Shown here: positions 46,569 to 54,447 of the stretch, in pieces
How the letters are laid out: each line of letters opens with the position of its first letter
Position numbering within the stretch: the stretch's first letter is position 1
Origin: Hormoscilla sp. GUM202
GTDB taxonomy: Bacteria; Cyanobacteriota; Cyanobacteriia; Cyanobacteriales; Desertifilaceae
Direction: 5' to 3'
DNA length: 64,000 nucleotides
Assembly: GCA_005518205.2 (NCBI GenBank)
Contig: RFFC02000004.1
Coordinates: forward strand, 124,001-188,000
Made by a program: the position numbers and the translations under genes
Notes under the pieces: model-generated
What the model was told of the DNA's origin: nothing
What the model saw: only the letters and a program-made list of their open reading frames with translations
Database searches by the model: none

Positions 46569-46800
46569 GAGTCCGATGACTTTCCAGAGCAAGTAATCTC
46601 AAACAAGTTCGGTTTTCTCTATTGGCTGCAAACGGTCATCTGGCAGTGGGTGGGGGCATCATAGAAGTAGGTATAACATTCGGGAAGTAAGGAAATTATG
46701 GGGGTAAAAATTCATGCCACAAGCTCAAAAAAACGGATGACCCCGGTCACAGTTTAGATCGAAATATCCGGGTTAGGATAAAAATAAATCAAACTCGCTC

Positions 46801-46860
46801 CGGAATAGACCTGGTGCGAGCAAAACTGAGAGAGGCGGTCGGAATAGACCTGGTGCGAGC
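46801..46860. repeat. Paired 21-bp direct repeat upstream of the sigma gene
   Basis: CGGAATAGACCTGGTGCGAG(C) at 46801-46821 and 46840-46860, spaced 39 bp (start to start), 140 bp before the sigma factor start. It could be a regulator-binding site pair or a small tandem duplication. Confidence 0.6.
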
Positions 46861-46999
46861 CAGTGGGGGAAATCAGAGGTGATTAAAGGGAGCAGGGATC
46901 CGATCGCGCAGCGTAGCGTAGCGTGCAGCCATAGAAAAAATGGACAACCTGTGATTTATCCGGAAAAACAGGAAAACATAAAGATATAAAGAAGTATCT

Positions 47000-48130
47000 A
47001 TGATGCCAGGTCTACTAAGCAAGGTAGGGAATATGGAAGTATTTACAAACGGTGTTACGGAGGACGATCGGGCAGCTATGGCAAAAGCAAAAGCAAAAAC
47101 AAAAAGCAAAACCAAAACCACCGCACGGCCCGCGGACGGTCCGAAAAATCGCAAGGCGGCCAAAAAACCCATGTACACCGCTGATATGGTCCGGATCTAC
47201 CTGCATGAAATCGGTCGGGTACCGCTGCTGAATCACGAGCAAGAAATTGTCTACGGGAAGCAGGTGCAGCAAATGATGTGGATGCTGATGGAGAAGGTTG
47301 CTCTCGAAGAAAAACTGGAGCGCACGGCGAGTAAACAGGAGTGGGTGGGGGCGCTCAAAGAAAAGGGGATACTCTCTGAGCAGGAGGACGTCGATGAGGT
47401 AATGCAGCAGGGCCAGGGGGCCAAGCAAAAGATGATCGAAGCAAATCTGCGTCTGGTAGTGGCGATCGCCAAGAAGTACCAGAAGCGGAACATGGAATTT
47501 CTGGACTTGATTCAGGAAGGAACCCTAGGTCTAGAACGAGGTGTGGAAAAATTTGACCCGACTCGGGGCTATAAGTTTTCCACCTACGCCTACTGGTGGA
47601 TTCGTCAAGCAATCACCCGGGCGATCGCCCAGCAAGCTAGAACCATACGGTTACCGATCCACATTATCGAAAAACTAAATAAGATCAAGAAAATGCAGCG
47701 GGAACTCTCCCAGAAGCTGGGTCGGTCTGCTACTCCCGCTGAGATTGGCGAAGCATTGGAGTTAGAACCGGGTCAAATTCGGGAATACCTGACGATCTCG
47801 CGTCAACCTATTTCTCTGGATATCCGGGTTGGGGATAACCAGGACACGGAATTGGCCGATCTGCTGGAAGATGACGGGATTTCCCCCGATATCTACACGA
47901 CTCAGGAATCTCTGCGCCAAGATTTAAATCAACTCTTGGCAGATCTGGCTCCCCAGCAACGGGAAGTTCTGAGTTTGCGCTTTGGTCTGGTAGATGGTTA
48001 CGAATTGTCCCTCTCCCAGGTTGGCCAACGCATGGGTCTCAGTCGCGAACGGGTACGCCAGCTAGAACGTCAAGCTATTAACCACCTGCGTCGCCATCGC
48101 TCGAGCGTGCGGGAATATATCGCCAGCTAA
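47000..48130 (+). CDS. RNA polymerase sigma factor, group 2 (SigC-like)
   Basis: 376-aa sigma-70 family protein. A Lys/Ala-rich N-terminus (AKAKAKTKSKTK) replaces region 1.1. Region 1.2 reads TADMVRIYLHEIGRVPLL, region 2 LIQEGTLGLERGVEKFDPTR, GYKFSTYAYWWIRQAITRAI, region 3 follows, and region 4 has LSLRFGLVDGYELSLSQVGQ, MGLSRERVRQLE. The VRIYLHEIGRVPLLNHEQEI and YGKQVQQMM wording resembles cyanobacterial SigC more than the principal SigA; the exact group 2 type is not certain. ATG 47033 (MEVFTNGV) is another possible start. A strong terminator follows. An unusual paired repeat lies upstream. Confidence 0.92.
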   Translation: MMPGLLSKVGNMEVFTNGVTEDDRAAMAKAKAKTKSKTKTTARPADGPKNRKAAKKPMYTADMVRIYLHEIGRVPLLNHEQEIVYGKQVQQMMWMLMEKVALEEKLERTASKQEWVGALKEKGILSEQEDVDEVMQQGQGAKQKMIEANLRLVVAIAKKYQKRNMEFLDLIQEGTLGLERGVEKFDPTRGYKFSTYAYWWIRQAITRAIAQQARTIRLPIHIIEKLNKIKKMQRELSQKLGRSATPAEIGEALELEPGQIREYLTISRQPISLDIRVGDNQDTELADLLEDDGISPDIYTTQESLRQDLNQLLADLAPQQREVLSLRFGLVDGYELSLSQVGQRMGLSRERVRQLERQAINHLRRHRSSVREYIAS

Positions 48131-48170
48131 CTACCAGTAAAAGTCGATCGCCATTGCATTACCTTCTGGG

Positions 48171-48216
48171 GAAAAGGCAAAGGATGATAAATCCTTCTTT
48201 TGCCTTTTTCTTTTTA
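48171..48216 (+). terminator. Intrinsic terminator after the sigma factor gene
   Basis: GAAAAGGCAAAGGAT pairs with ATCCTTCTTTTGCCTTTTTC and is followed by a T run, about 45 bp after the stop codon. A classic rho-independent shape. Confidence 0.8.
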
Positions 48217-48386
48217 GCCCAGAAGATAAAGAATTGTCAAGTAAATCAGAAACAAATGGGAACCGCTGTGAATCTAATAAAGTGAGCAAAACTGGCAATT
48301 ACTTGTCAGTTAATTAATATTTGTTGTGGGGAGAAGGTGTACAATATAAATAAGATCGGAGTTGGTTCTAAGAGAGATATACCGCA

Positions 48387-48561
48387 GGGTGCATCTCAGT
48401 TTTGCTTCTCGATCAATTGAAAATTGAAAATTGCTCCATGTTCCCTTCCCTTATTCGCAATTATTCCTACAAAAGTGAAATGCTCCCATTGAGATTTGGG
48501 CTATTTTCCATTCTCCATTCGCAATTAGTTTAATGCCAAAAAGGAAAAGTGAGATGCTCCC
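48387..48561. mobile_element. 175-bp ISKra4-ended MITE with 9-bp target duplication
   Basis: Ends GGGTGCATCTCAGTTTTGC (left) and AAAAGTGAGATGCTCCC (right), flanked by exact TATACCGCA at 48378-48386 and 48562-48570. A further internal AAAAGTGAAATGCTCCC (about 48470-48487) suggests nested or duplicated ends. No coding capacity. Confidence 0.85.
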
Positions 48562-48848
48562 TATACCGCATAAGCGATACAAAAAAGTTGGGTTAGTTAG
48601 CAAAAAAAATCTTGACTTTAGGTCTAGGAACTGCGATCGTAGCTGCGCAGACATTATCTGGTTTAGCAACTCCAATAACTCAATAGCTCTGGACAGGAAC
48701 TCCCAAATCGCAGGCGATCGCGAGCGTAAAAACAGAAATGGGATTATCGGGATTTTACCCGATCGCCCCAGTGAGTGAGAACGACCAGCGGATTTTAGGC
48801 ATATGTAAGCAGAACTACCACGATCTAATCAGTTATTAGCCCTCATTC

Positions 48849-48896
48849 TTTAGGGTGGGGCTAGACAAACCAACGCGAAAGCCTGCGCGGGCTAGA
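48849..48896. repeat. Dispersed repeat, copy 1 of 2
   Basis: Starts TTTAGGGTGGGGCTAGACAA and ends GCCTGCGCGGGCTAGA; a second copy is at 61284-61329. The middle differs. Intergenic in both places. Confidence 0.7.
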
Positions 48897-48967
48897 TAAA
48901 ATTATAAATTTTTGTCATTGTGTGCTGTGATAGCATTATTATACTGACAACTAACAACTGACAACTA

Positions 48968-50251
48968 ATGCCTCGATTTCTACATGTGGCCGATGTGCAT
49001 CTGGGTTTTGACCGCTACGAGAATGCTGAGCGGACGAAAGACTTTTTTCTGGCATTTCAGGATGCTTTGGAAAAGTATGCTGTCCGGGAAGCGGTGGATT
49101 TTGTGGTGATTGCTGGTGACTTGTTCGAACATCGGCATATTCTGCCAGCTACCCTCAATCAGGCCCAGGTTTGCCTAGATATGCTTAAAGAAGCGGGTAT
49201 TCCCGTGTTGGCCATTGAAGGAAATCACGACAACCAGCCCTATGGTACTAAAAGTAGCTGGCTGCGCTATCTGGCAGATTGGGAAAAGTTGATTTTGCTC
49301 GAACCTAATGAAGCTGCCACTGATGGAACTGAACTTTATGACCTGTGGACGCCAGAGATGAAAACTGGTGGCTATATAGATTTAGATTGCAAGGGCAGTC
49401 AGGTGCGGGTTCTGGGTTCTCGGTGGTACGGTGCGGCGGCTTCCCAGACGATCGTCCAACTGGCAGCGGCGATCGAGCTATTACCTGAGGGCCCCCAGCA
49501 TACTGTCATGATCTTTCATCACGGGTTAGAGGGTCAGATTGCCCGTTATGAAGGGGCTTTGCGCTACCAAGATTTATTACCACTTAAAGATGCGGGTGTA
49601 GATTATCTAGCTCTGGGTCACATCCACAAGCATTATACTGCCGAAGGTTGGATTTTTAATCCCGGTTCCGTAGAGGCTAATAGCATTGCGGAAAGTCAAG
49701 GGCAAAACCCACGGGGAGTCTATCTGGTGGAGATAAGCGAACGGGGAATTAATGCCCAGTTGAAACAAGATTATTATCAGCGATCGATCTTGCGCCTCAA
49801 CTTAGAAGTAAATAAGCAACAAACTCTGGTAGACTTGGAAGAAGCAGCTAGAGAAAAGGTACAAGCAGTCGCTCAGCAAGGGAAAACTAAACAGGCGATC
49901 GTGGAGTTGCGCATTTCCGGTCAGTTGGGATTTAATCGCCTGGACCTGAACGTGCGATCGCTCCGACAGCAGCTGCATCGGGAGTGCGAAGCCCTGATAT
50001 TTTTACTCAAGTATGATGCTACTGGTACTGAGTATGAAACGCCTCTCCTGGCGGGCGATCGGGCCCCCACCAAATCAGAACTTGAACTCCAGGTGTTTGA
50101 AGATTTGCTAGCGGCTAATGTCTATTATAGTCAAAAGGCACCCGAGTTGGCGAAAGCCCTGATCGATATGAAAGATCGGGTACTCAATAACCAACCCGTA
50201 GAAAATATTTACGAGTTTGTCCAGCAATTGTTAATTGAAAAGAGTTCGTAG
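48968..50251 (+). CDS. sbcD: DNA repair exonuclease SbcD/Mre11-like
   Basis: 427-aa metallophosphoesterase. Metal ligands are seen in HVADVHLG (D9, H11), IAGDLFEH (D51), EGNHDNQ (N86, H87, D88), MIFHHGLEG and LGHIHKHY. After about residue 250 comes a capping and C-terminal helical part. SbcD trims DNA ends and hairpins together with the SbcC ATPase; no sbcC is adjacent here. Length is normal for cyanobacteria. The stop lies at a GTAAGGACTT-type repeat shared with the convergent bioD. Confidence 0.92.
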   Translation: MPRFLHVADVHLGFDRYENAERTKDFFLAFQDALEKYAVREAVDFVVIAGDLFEHRHILPATLNQAQVCLDMLKEAGIPVLAIEGNHDNQPYGTKSSWLRYLADWEKLILLEPNEAATDGTELYDLWTPEMKTGGYIDLDCKGSQVRVLGSRWYGAAASQTIVQLAAAIELLPEGPQHTVMIFHHGLEGQIARYEGALRYQDLLPLKDAGVDYLALGHIHKHYTAEGWIFNPGSVEANSIAESQGQNPRGVYLVEISERGINAQLKQDYYQRSILRLNLEVNKQQTLVDLEEAAREKVQAVAQQGKTKQAIVELRISGQLGFNRLDLNVRSLRQQLHRECEALIFLLKYDATGTEYETPLLAGDRAPTKSELELQVFEDLLAANVYYSQKAPELAKALIDMKDRVLNNQPVENIYEFVQQLLIEKSS

Positions 50252-50316
50252 TAAGGACTTGAGTCCTTGCGATCCGGAAGCCGTAAACTGTGTCTTACTA
50301 CGAACCCGAATACGAA
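50246..50316. repeat. GTAAGGACTT-family repeat between convergent genes
   Basis: GTTCGTAGTAAGGACTTGAG, then an inverted TCTTACTACGAAC and a second ACGAACCCG. It spans the ends of sbcD and bioD, and the last codons of bioD (SYSGS) are encoded by it. Confidence 0.7.
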
Positions 50317-50993
50317 CCCGGAAGCAATCTTTCTAAATCTAGATTTGAGGCAACTTGAGCTAGTTTTGTTAAGTCCTTGGGGTCCGCCAGATGAGGTAAA
50401 ATTCCTAAAACTGGCCCTCCGGTTAGAGACTCAATTAGGTCAATGGGTGTCCAGTCCGCAAGTTGTTCGTCCGAACATGGGTTGATACAATTCAAGACTA
50501 TACCTTCGATCTCAATCTCGCACTGGCGGGCTAAAGCCACGTTGGCCACCGCTTGCCCGATCGCCCCTAGCTTGACTGGCACCACTAAGGCCACCGGTAA
50601 CCGCCAATCTCTCGCTATATCTGCCACTGTCAGTTCCTCCGTTACCGGAGAACCTAACCCTCCTAAGGCTTCCACTAACAACCAATCTTTTTTCTGTTGC
50701 AGGCTGTTAAATGTCTGCCATACTTTTGCCAATTCTATCAGTTTTCCTTCTCGCCGGGCAGCTATGGGTGGGGCTATTGGCGTCTGGAAATATAGCGGTG
50801 TTATCTCTTCTGGGGACTCCGAAAGAGAAAATAACTGAATGTAGAGTTCCCGATCGCCCTTTCCCGCCTGAATTGGTTTCATTATTCCCAAACTGCGATC
50901 GGGATAATATGTTTGCCAGTAAGCAGCAAGACAAGTTGTCAGCACAGTTTTACCAGCATCCGTATCCGTTCCCGTAATCAATAATGTATTCAT
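50298..50993 (-). CDS. bioD: Dethiobiotin synthetase
   Basis: 231-aa ATP-dependent ligase closing the ureido ring of dethiobiotin in biotin synthesis. P-loop LITGTDTDAGKTVLT is at 5-19, then GIMKPIQAG with the substrate lysine, LLVEALGGLGSPV and VVPVKLGAIGQAVANVALA. The final residues PGSYSGS come from a palindromic repeat, so the native C-terminus has been replaced or extended; this region is not catalytic. The start overlaps the stop of the small upstream frame as ATGA. No other bio gene is adjacent. Confidence 0.93.
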   Translation of the reverse strand: MNTLLITGTDTDAGKTVLTTCLAAYWQTYYPDRSLGIMKPIQAGKGDRELYIQLFSLSESPEEITPLYFQTPIAPPIAARREGKLIELAKVWQTFNSLQQKKDWLLVEALGGLGSPVTEELTVADIARDWRLPVALVVPVKLGAIGQAVANVALARQCEIEIEGIVLNCINPCSDEQLADWTPIDLIESLTGGPVLGILPHLADPKDLTKLAQVASNLDLERLLPGSYSGS

Positions 50994-51178
50994 AATTCGG
51001 CATTCTCTGATAGATATTTAGGTTGGCCACGAAAGCGATTGTATGACAGATCGTAAAAAATAAAACTGGGATTAATTTTATTGTAAATTCTGAAGGCTAT
51101 TTCTGTCAATCCTAAGGAGATTAAACCGATTAAGGCGGTTTGACCGATAAGCGGGAGGATTTTTTTGAACTTGAACAT
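50990..51178 (-). pseudogene. N-terminal fragment, SGNH-hydrolase-like membrane protein
   Basis: 62-aa frame from ATG 51178: MFKFKKILPLIGQTAL, one membrane segment (residues 6-26), then EIAFRIYNKINPSFIFYD and YNRFRGQPKYLSENAEL. The part after the helix resembles the start of cyanobacterial SGNH/GDSL-type proteins (FIFYDxSYNRFRGKP). The remaining domain is missing where bioD begins, so it is probably a truncated gene; a genuine small membrane protein coupled to bioD is the alternative. Confidence 0.45.
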
Positions 51179-51357
51179 AATAGGCTCTAAAATTCGTAGG
51201 GTGGGCACGCCCACCAATTTTAAGTCAGTGCCATAGCGATCGCCAGTCTGGTGCCGAACGGGCGATCGCCATCCCCGATCGTTCAGAGTAACATACAACG
51301 GATCGAAAGTCGAGGTTGCCAACTGGTGCTAACTGGCCCGGGCAAGGGGAAGGGAAC

Positions 51358-51816
51358 TCAGCCCCTCAACTTAGCTTTCACCAACTGTTGCACCTTCTTG
51401 CCATCCGCTTGACCCTTCAGTTGCTGCATTGCCAGTCCCATCACCTTGCCCATATCTTTCGGGGTGCGAGCACCCACCTGGGCGATAATCTCATCTATAA
51501 TGGCACCCACCTCCTCATCGGACAGCTGGCGCGGTAGATACTCCTCGACGATCGCCAGTTCCTGAGATTCTTGTGCCACCAAGTCCTCGCGGCCCGCTTG
51601 GCGATATTGCTCGATCGACTCCCGCCGTTGCTTCGCTAGCTGGGCCAGGACTTCCAGTTCTTGGGCTTCCGTCAGGGCCTCTTGACCTTGAGGGCGGACG
51701 CTGACTTCCTTTTCCAGCAACATCTTTTTAATGCTGCGGACTGTCTCCAGACGGACTTTATCCTTGGACTTCATCGCCGTTTTGATGTCGGAGGTGATGC
51801 GGTCTTTCAGGCTCAT
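51358..51816 (-). CDS. GatB/YqeY domain protein
   Basis: 152 aa from ATG 51816 (MSLKDRITSDIKTAMKSKDK); a 51837 start adds seven residues. YqeY proteins share the tRNA-binding tail domain of GatB. Key blocks are RLETVRSIKKMLLEKEV, RRESIEQYRQAGREDL and YLPRQLSDEEVGAIIDEII with MGKVMGLAMQQLKGQADG. It is all helical. The exact job is unknown; a tRNA-related role is assumed from the domain. Divergent from prs. Confidence 0.9.
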   Translation of the reverse strand: MSLKDRITSDIKTAMKSKDKVRLETVRSIKKMLLEKEVSVRPQGQEALTEAQELEVLAQLAKQRRESIEQYRQAGREDLVAQESQELAIVEEYLPRQLSDEEVGAIIDEIIAQVGARTPKDMGKVMGLAMQQLKGQADGKKVQQLVKAKLRG

Positions 51817-51949
51817 AAGCTTATCGGTAGTTAACAACTCTTAAGAAATATTGAATAATTGTAACTGGTACCATTCGCATAAATATAAAAATATCAGAAA
51901 AATCAGAGATTGTGTTATAGTAGGAGAGCTGATGATAAGATTTCAGTGA

Positions 51950-52963
51950 ATGCGCTTCGAGGGCACTATTGTGATCCGTTCTGCAACCTTGACTATGCCG
52001 CCGACTATACCAACTATTAGCGATAATAACCGTCTGCGGCTGTTTTCTGGCTCGGCTAATGTTCCTCTGTCTCAAGAGGTGGCTCGCTACCTGGGCTTAG
52101 ATTTGGGACCGATGATTCGCAAACGCTTTGCCGATGGCGAGATTTACGTGCAAATTCAAGAATCAATCAGAGGCTGCGATGTCTACCTCATACAGCCAAG
52201 TTGCTCTCCAGTCAATGACTACTTGATGGAATTGCTAATTATGATTGATGCTAGCCGTCGAGCTTCGGCACGTCAGATTACGGCAGTGCTGCCCTATTAT
52301 GGCTATGCTAGGGCCGATCGCAAAACGGCTGGGCGGGAATCGATTACTGCTAAGCTAGTGGCGAATCTGATCGTGGAAGCTGGAGCCAGTCGGGTTCTGG
52401 GGATGGATTTGCACTCGGCTCAGATCCAGGGATATTTTGATATTCCTTTTGACCATGTCTACGGCTCCCCGGTACTGCTGGATTATCTGGCTAGCAAGCA
52501 ACTATCTGATATTGTAGTAGTTTCCCCGGATGTGGGTGGGGTGGCAAGAGCAAGAGCTTTTGCTAAAAAGCTGAATGATGCACCTCTGGCAATCATTGAT
52601 AAGCGACGCCAATCTCACAATGTGGCGGAAGTTTTGAATGTGATTGGAGATGTAAAGGGCAAAACTGCTGTTTTGGTGGACGATATGATTGATACTGCTG
52701 GTACAATCAGTGAAGGTGCCAGGATGCTGCGGGAAGTTGGGGCACGTCAGGTTTATGCCTGTGCGACTCATGCTGTCTTTTCCCCTCCAGCAGTTGAACG
52801 CCTCTCTAGCGGCGTGTTTGAAGAGGTCATCGTCACTAATACGATTCCATTACCACAAGAGAAGCGGTTCGATCAGCTAAGAGTGCTTTCGGTGGCTAAT
52901 TTGCTCGGGGAGACGATCTGGCGTATCCATGAGGATAGTTCTGTTAGCAGCATGTTCCGTTAG
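51950..52963 (+). CDS. prs: Ribose-phosphate pyrophosphokinase
   Basis: 337-aa PRPP synthetase feeding purine, pyrimidine, histidine and NAD synthesis. The motif LFSGSANVPLSQEVARYLGL opens the enzyme. RFADGEIYVQIQESIRG, the ATP flexible loop YYGYARADRKTAGRESIT, DLHSAQIQGYF and the PRPP motif TAVLVDDMIDTAGTISEGA are all intact. The likely start is ATG 51950 or the internal ATG 51995 (MPPTIPTISDNN), since the first 15 residues are not conserved in the family. The ISKra4 element begins 37 bp after the stop. Confidence 0.95.
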   Translation: MRFEGTIVIRSATLTMPPTIPTISDNNRLRLFSGSANVPLSQEVARYLGLDLGPMIRKRFADGEIYVQIQESIRGCDVYLIQPSCSPVNDYLMELLIMIDASRRASARQITAVLPYYGYARADRKTAGRESITAKLVANLIVEAGASRVLGMDLHSAQIQGYFDIPFDHVYGSPVLLDYLASKQLSDIVVVSPDVGGVARARAFAKKLNDAPLAIIDKRRQSHNVAEVLNVIGDVKGKTAVLVDDMIDTAGTISEGARMLREVGARQVYACATHAVFSPPAVERLSSGVFEEVIVTNTIPLPQEKRFDQLRVLSVANLLGETIWRIHEDSSVSSMFR

Positions 52964-53098
52964 CATGGTAGGGTGGGCTGCGGCCCGTTTCCGAGAGTGC
53001 GGGTGCATCCCAGTTTCGCAATGAGTAGAAATGCTTAGTCGAACGGGTTCCGAGATGGTGTTAAGCTGAGACAGTCGGTAAACGCTCCCTCTAAAACT

Positions 53099-53317
53099 AT
53101 GAATCCTGAAAATTTAGCTCAAATTAAAACCTATGCTTTGGGAATAGCCGCCTTGTTGTATGAGGAGGCCCAAGGGACTGTTCCAGAGCAATTGAAAACA
53201 CTCTCAGGACTCGAAGCTACAGTCCGTGGGCAGTTGCTTCAATACGTCAGTCCAGAGATTGCCCTTTTTTTATCGAAAGCACCAGTGGCACCACCGCAGG
53301 GCGAACCCGAATCTTAA
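53099..53317 (+). CDS. ISKra4 transposase, first reading frame
   Basis: 72-aa N-terminal part, MNPENLAQIKTYALGIAALL onward, ending LFLSKAPVAPPQGEPES. It matches the start of cyanobacterial ISKra4-type transposases, which read NPE.L..IKTHA..IA.ILYEEA and VSPEIAFFLSK. The catalytic part follows in a different frame with only a few bases between the stop and native-looking sequence of the next frame, so the two are made either by frameshifting or separately. It contains no catalytic residue. Confidence 0.8.
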   Translation: MNPENLAQIKTYALGIAALLYEEAQGTVPEQLKTLSGLEATVRGQLLQYVSPEIALFLSKAPVAPPQGEPES

Positions 53318-53325
53318 ACAGCATT

Positions 53326-54360
53326 TTGGGCCAGCTCCTCATCACGGAGAAGCAAGCGACTTATTTTGATGTGAGAGCCTATAGCCAGTGGAGTCCCTAT
53401 CTGGAAAAATGTTGCTTGTTACTGAGTGCGAACTCTTCTTATGAGCACGCCTCGGAAGATCTTAAGCAGCTCACGGGGATGAGCGTTTCCCGGGGAACTC
53501 AGCAACGACTGGTGCAACGTTATGAGTTTGAATTACTGACAGTTAAAGAAGCCGTTTCCTCAACGAGCGCTCAAGAACCGAAACTGCCCCTTCAGGAGTT
53601 TGAGTTGCCCACAGCTAAAGAAGCCGTTTCCTCAACGGGCCCTCAAGGACCGAAACTGCCCCCTCAGGAGTTTGAGTTGCCGACGGCTAAAAAAGCTGTT
53701 TCCGAAATCAGCCCTCAAGAACCGAAAGTGCTCGCCCATGAGTTGAAGTTGCCGACTGTCAAGGAAGTTGTTGAGGAAATGAGCATTGATGGGGGGAAAG
53801 TACGCTTACGGACCCCGCAAGGGAGACCCTGTGAGTGGCGCGATTACAAGGGCGTTAATCTACATGACCTCGGGGTAGCGGCCTTCTTTCGGGACAATGC
53901 AGGACTGGTCAAATGGGTCAACCAGCAGCCCTTGGCGAATCCACTTGTGAGTATCGGAGACGGTCATGATGGCGTTTGGAATTTGTTTGCCGAGATTGGC
54001 CCAACCATCTTCCGTCTGGAAATCCTCGATTGGTATCACTTGATGGAAAACCTCGAGCAAGTCGGTGGGTCCAGCTCTAGACTGGCACGAGTGAAAGCTC
54101 TCCTATGGTCAGGCAAGGTAGATGCAGCCCTCAAAGAATTTGACGACTGGGAGCATCCACGGGTTGATAACTTCAGGGCCTATGTTACTAAGCATCGTCA
54201 CCGCATTGTGAACTATGGCTATTACCAAGCCGAGGGAATTTCAATCGGTTCGGGAGAGGTGGAATCAACGATTAAGCAGGTTGCGGCACGGGTGAAGCTC
54301 TCAGGAGCGCAGTGGAAAGCTGCCAATGTTCCCCAAGTTCTGCGGCATCTCGCAGCGTAG
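53326..54360 (+). CDS. ISKra4 transposase, catalytic frame
   Basis: 344 aa; the frame is open slightly upstream (LNSILGQLLITEKQATYF), where the Met used here is an Ile-Leu-Gly context and may not be the true start. SQWSPYLEKCCLLLSANSSY and MSVSRGTQQRLVQRYEFEL are diagnostic. The DDE region has EEMSIDGGKVRLRT, IGDGHDGVWNLF and ISIGSGEVESTIKQVA. Between the two lies an unusual linker of 24-residue repeats (FELPTAKEAVSSTGPQGPKL and variants, three copies plus a partial) not expected in the family. Catalytic residues are intact. Confidence 0.85.
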   Translation: MGQLLITEKQATYFDVRAYSQWSPYLEKCCLLLSANSSYEHASEDLKQLTGMSVSRGTQQRLVQRYEFELLTVKEAVSSTSAQEPKLPLQEFELPTAKEAVSSTGPQGPKLPPQEFELPTAKKAVSEISPQEPKVLAHELKLPTVKEVVEEMSIDGGKVRLRTPQGRPCEWRDYKGVNLHDLGVAAFFRDNAGLVKWVNQQPLANPLVSIGDGHDGVWNLFAEIGPTIFRLEILDWYHLMENLEQVGGSSSRLARVKALLWSGKVDAALKEFDDWEHPRVDNFRAYVTKHRHRIVNYGYYQAEGISIGSGEVESTIKQVAARVKLSGAQWKAANVPQVLRHLAA

Positions 54361-54447
54361 GGGGCCCGGAGCGTGCTTATCTCAATGGAGTATTCTCAAG
54401 GTGAGTCAATCTTGACATTCTCATCATCTCGTGGTCTGTCAAGATAA

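Larger units (their letters stand above)
46210..46999. other. Long intergenic region upstream of sigma factor
   Basis: No gene seen. Holds a 200-bp inverted-repeat element (46369-46568) and two copies of a 21-bp direct repeat (46801-46821, 46840-46860). A TTGACA hexamer occurs near 46395 inside the element, but no good -10 follows at 16-18 nt. Confidence 0.55.
48131..48967. other. Intergenic region with terminator, MITE and repeat
   Basis: No gene seen. Contains the sigma gene terminator (48171-48216), a complete 175-bp MITE (48387-48561) and one copy of a dispersed 48-bp repeat (48849-48896). Confidence 0.6.
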
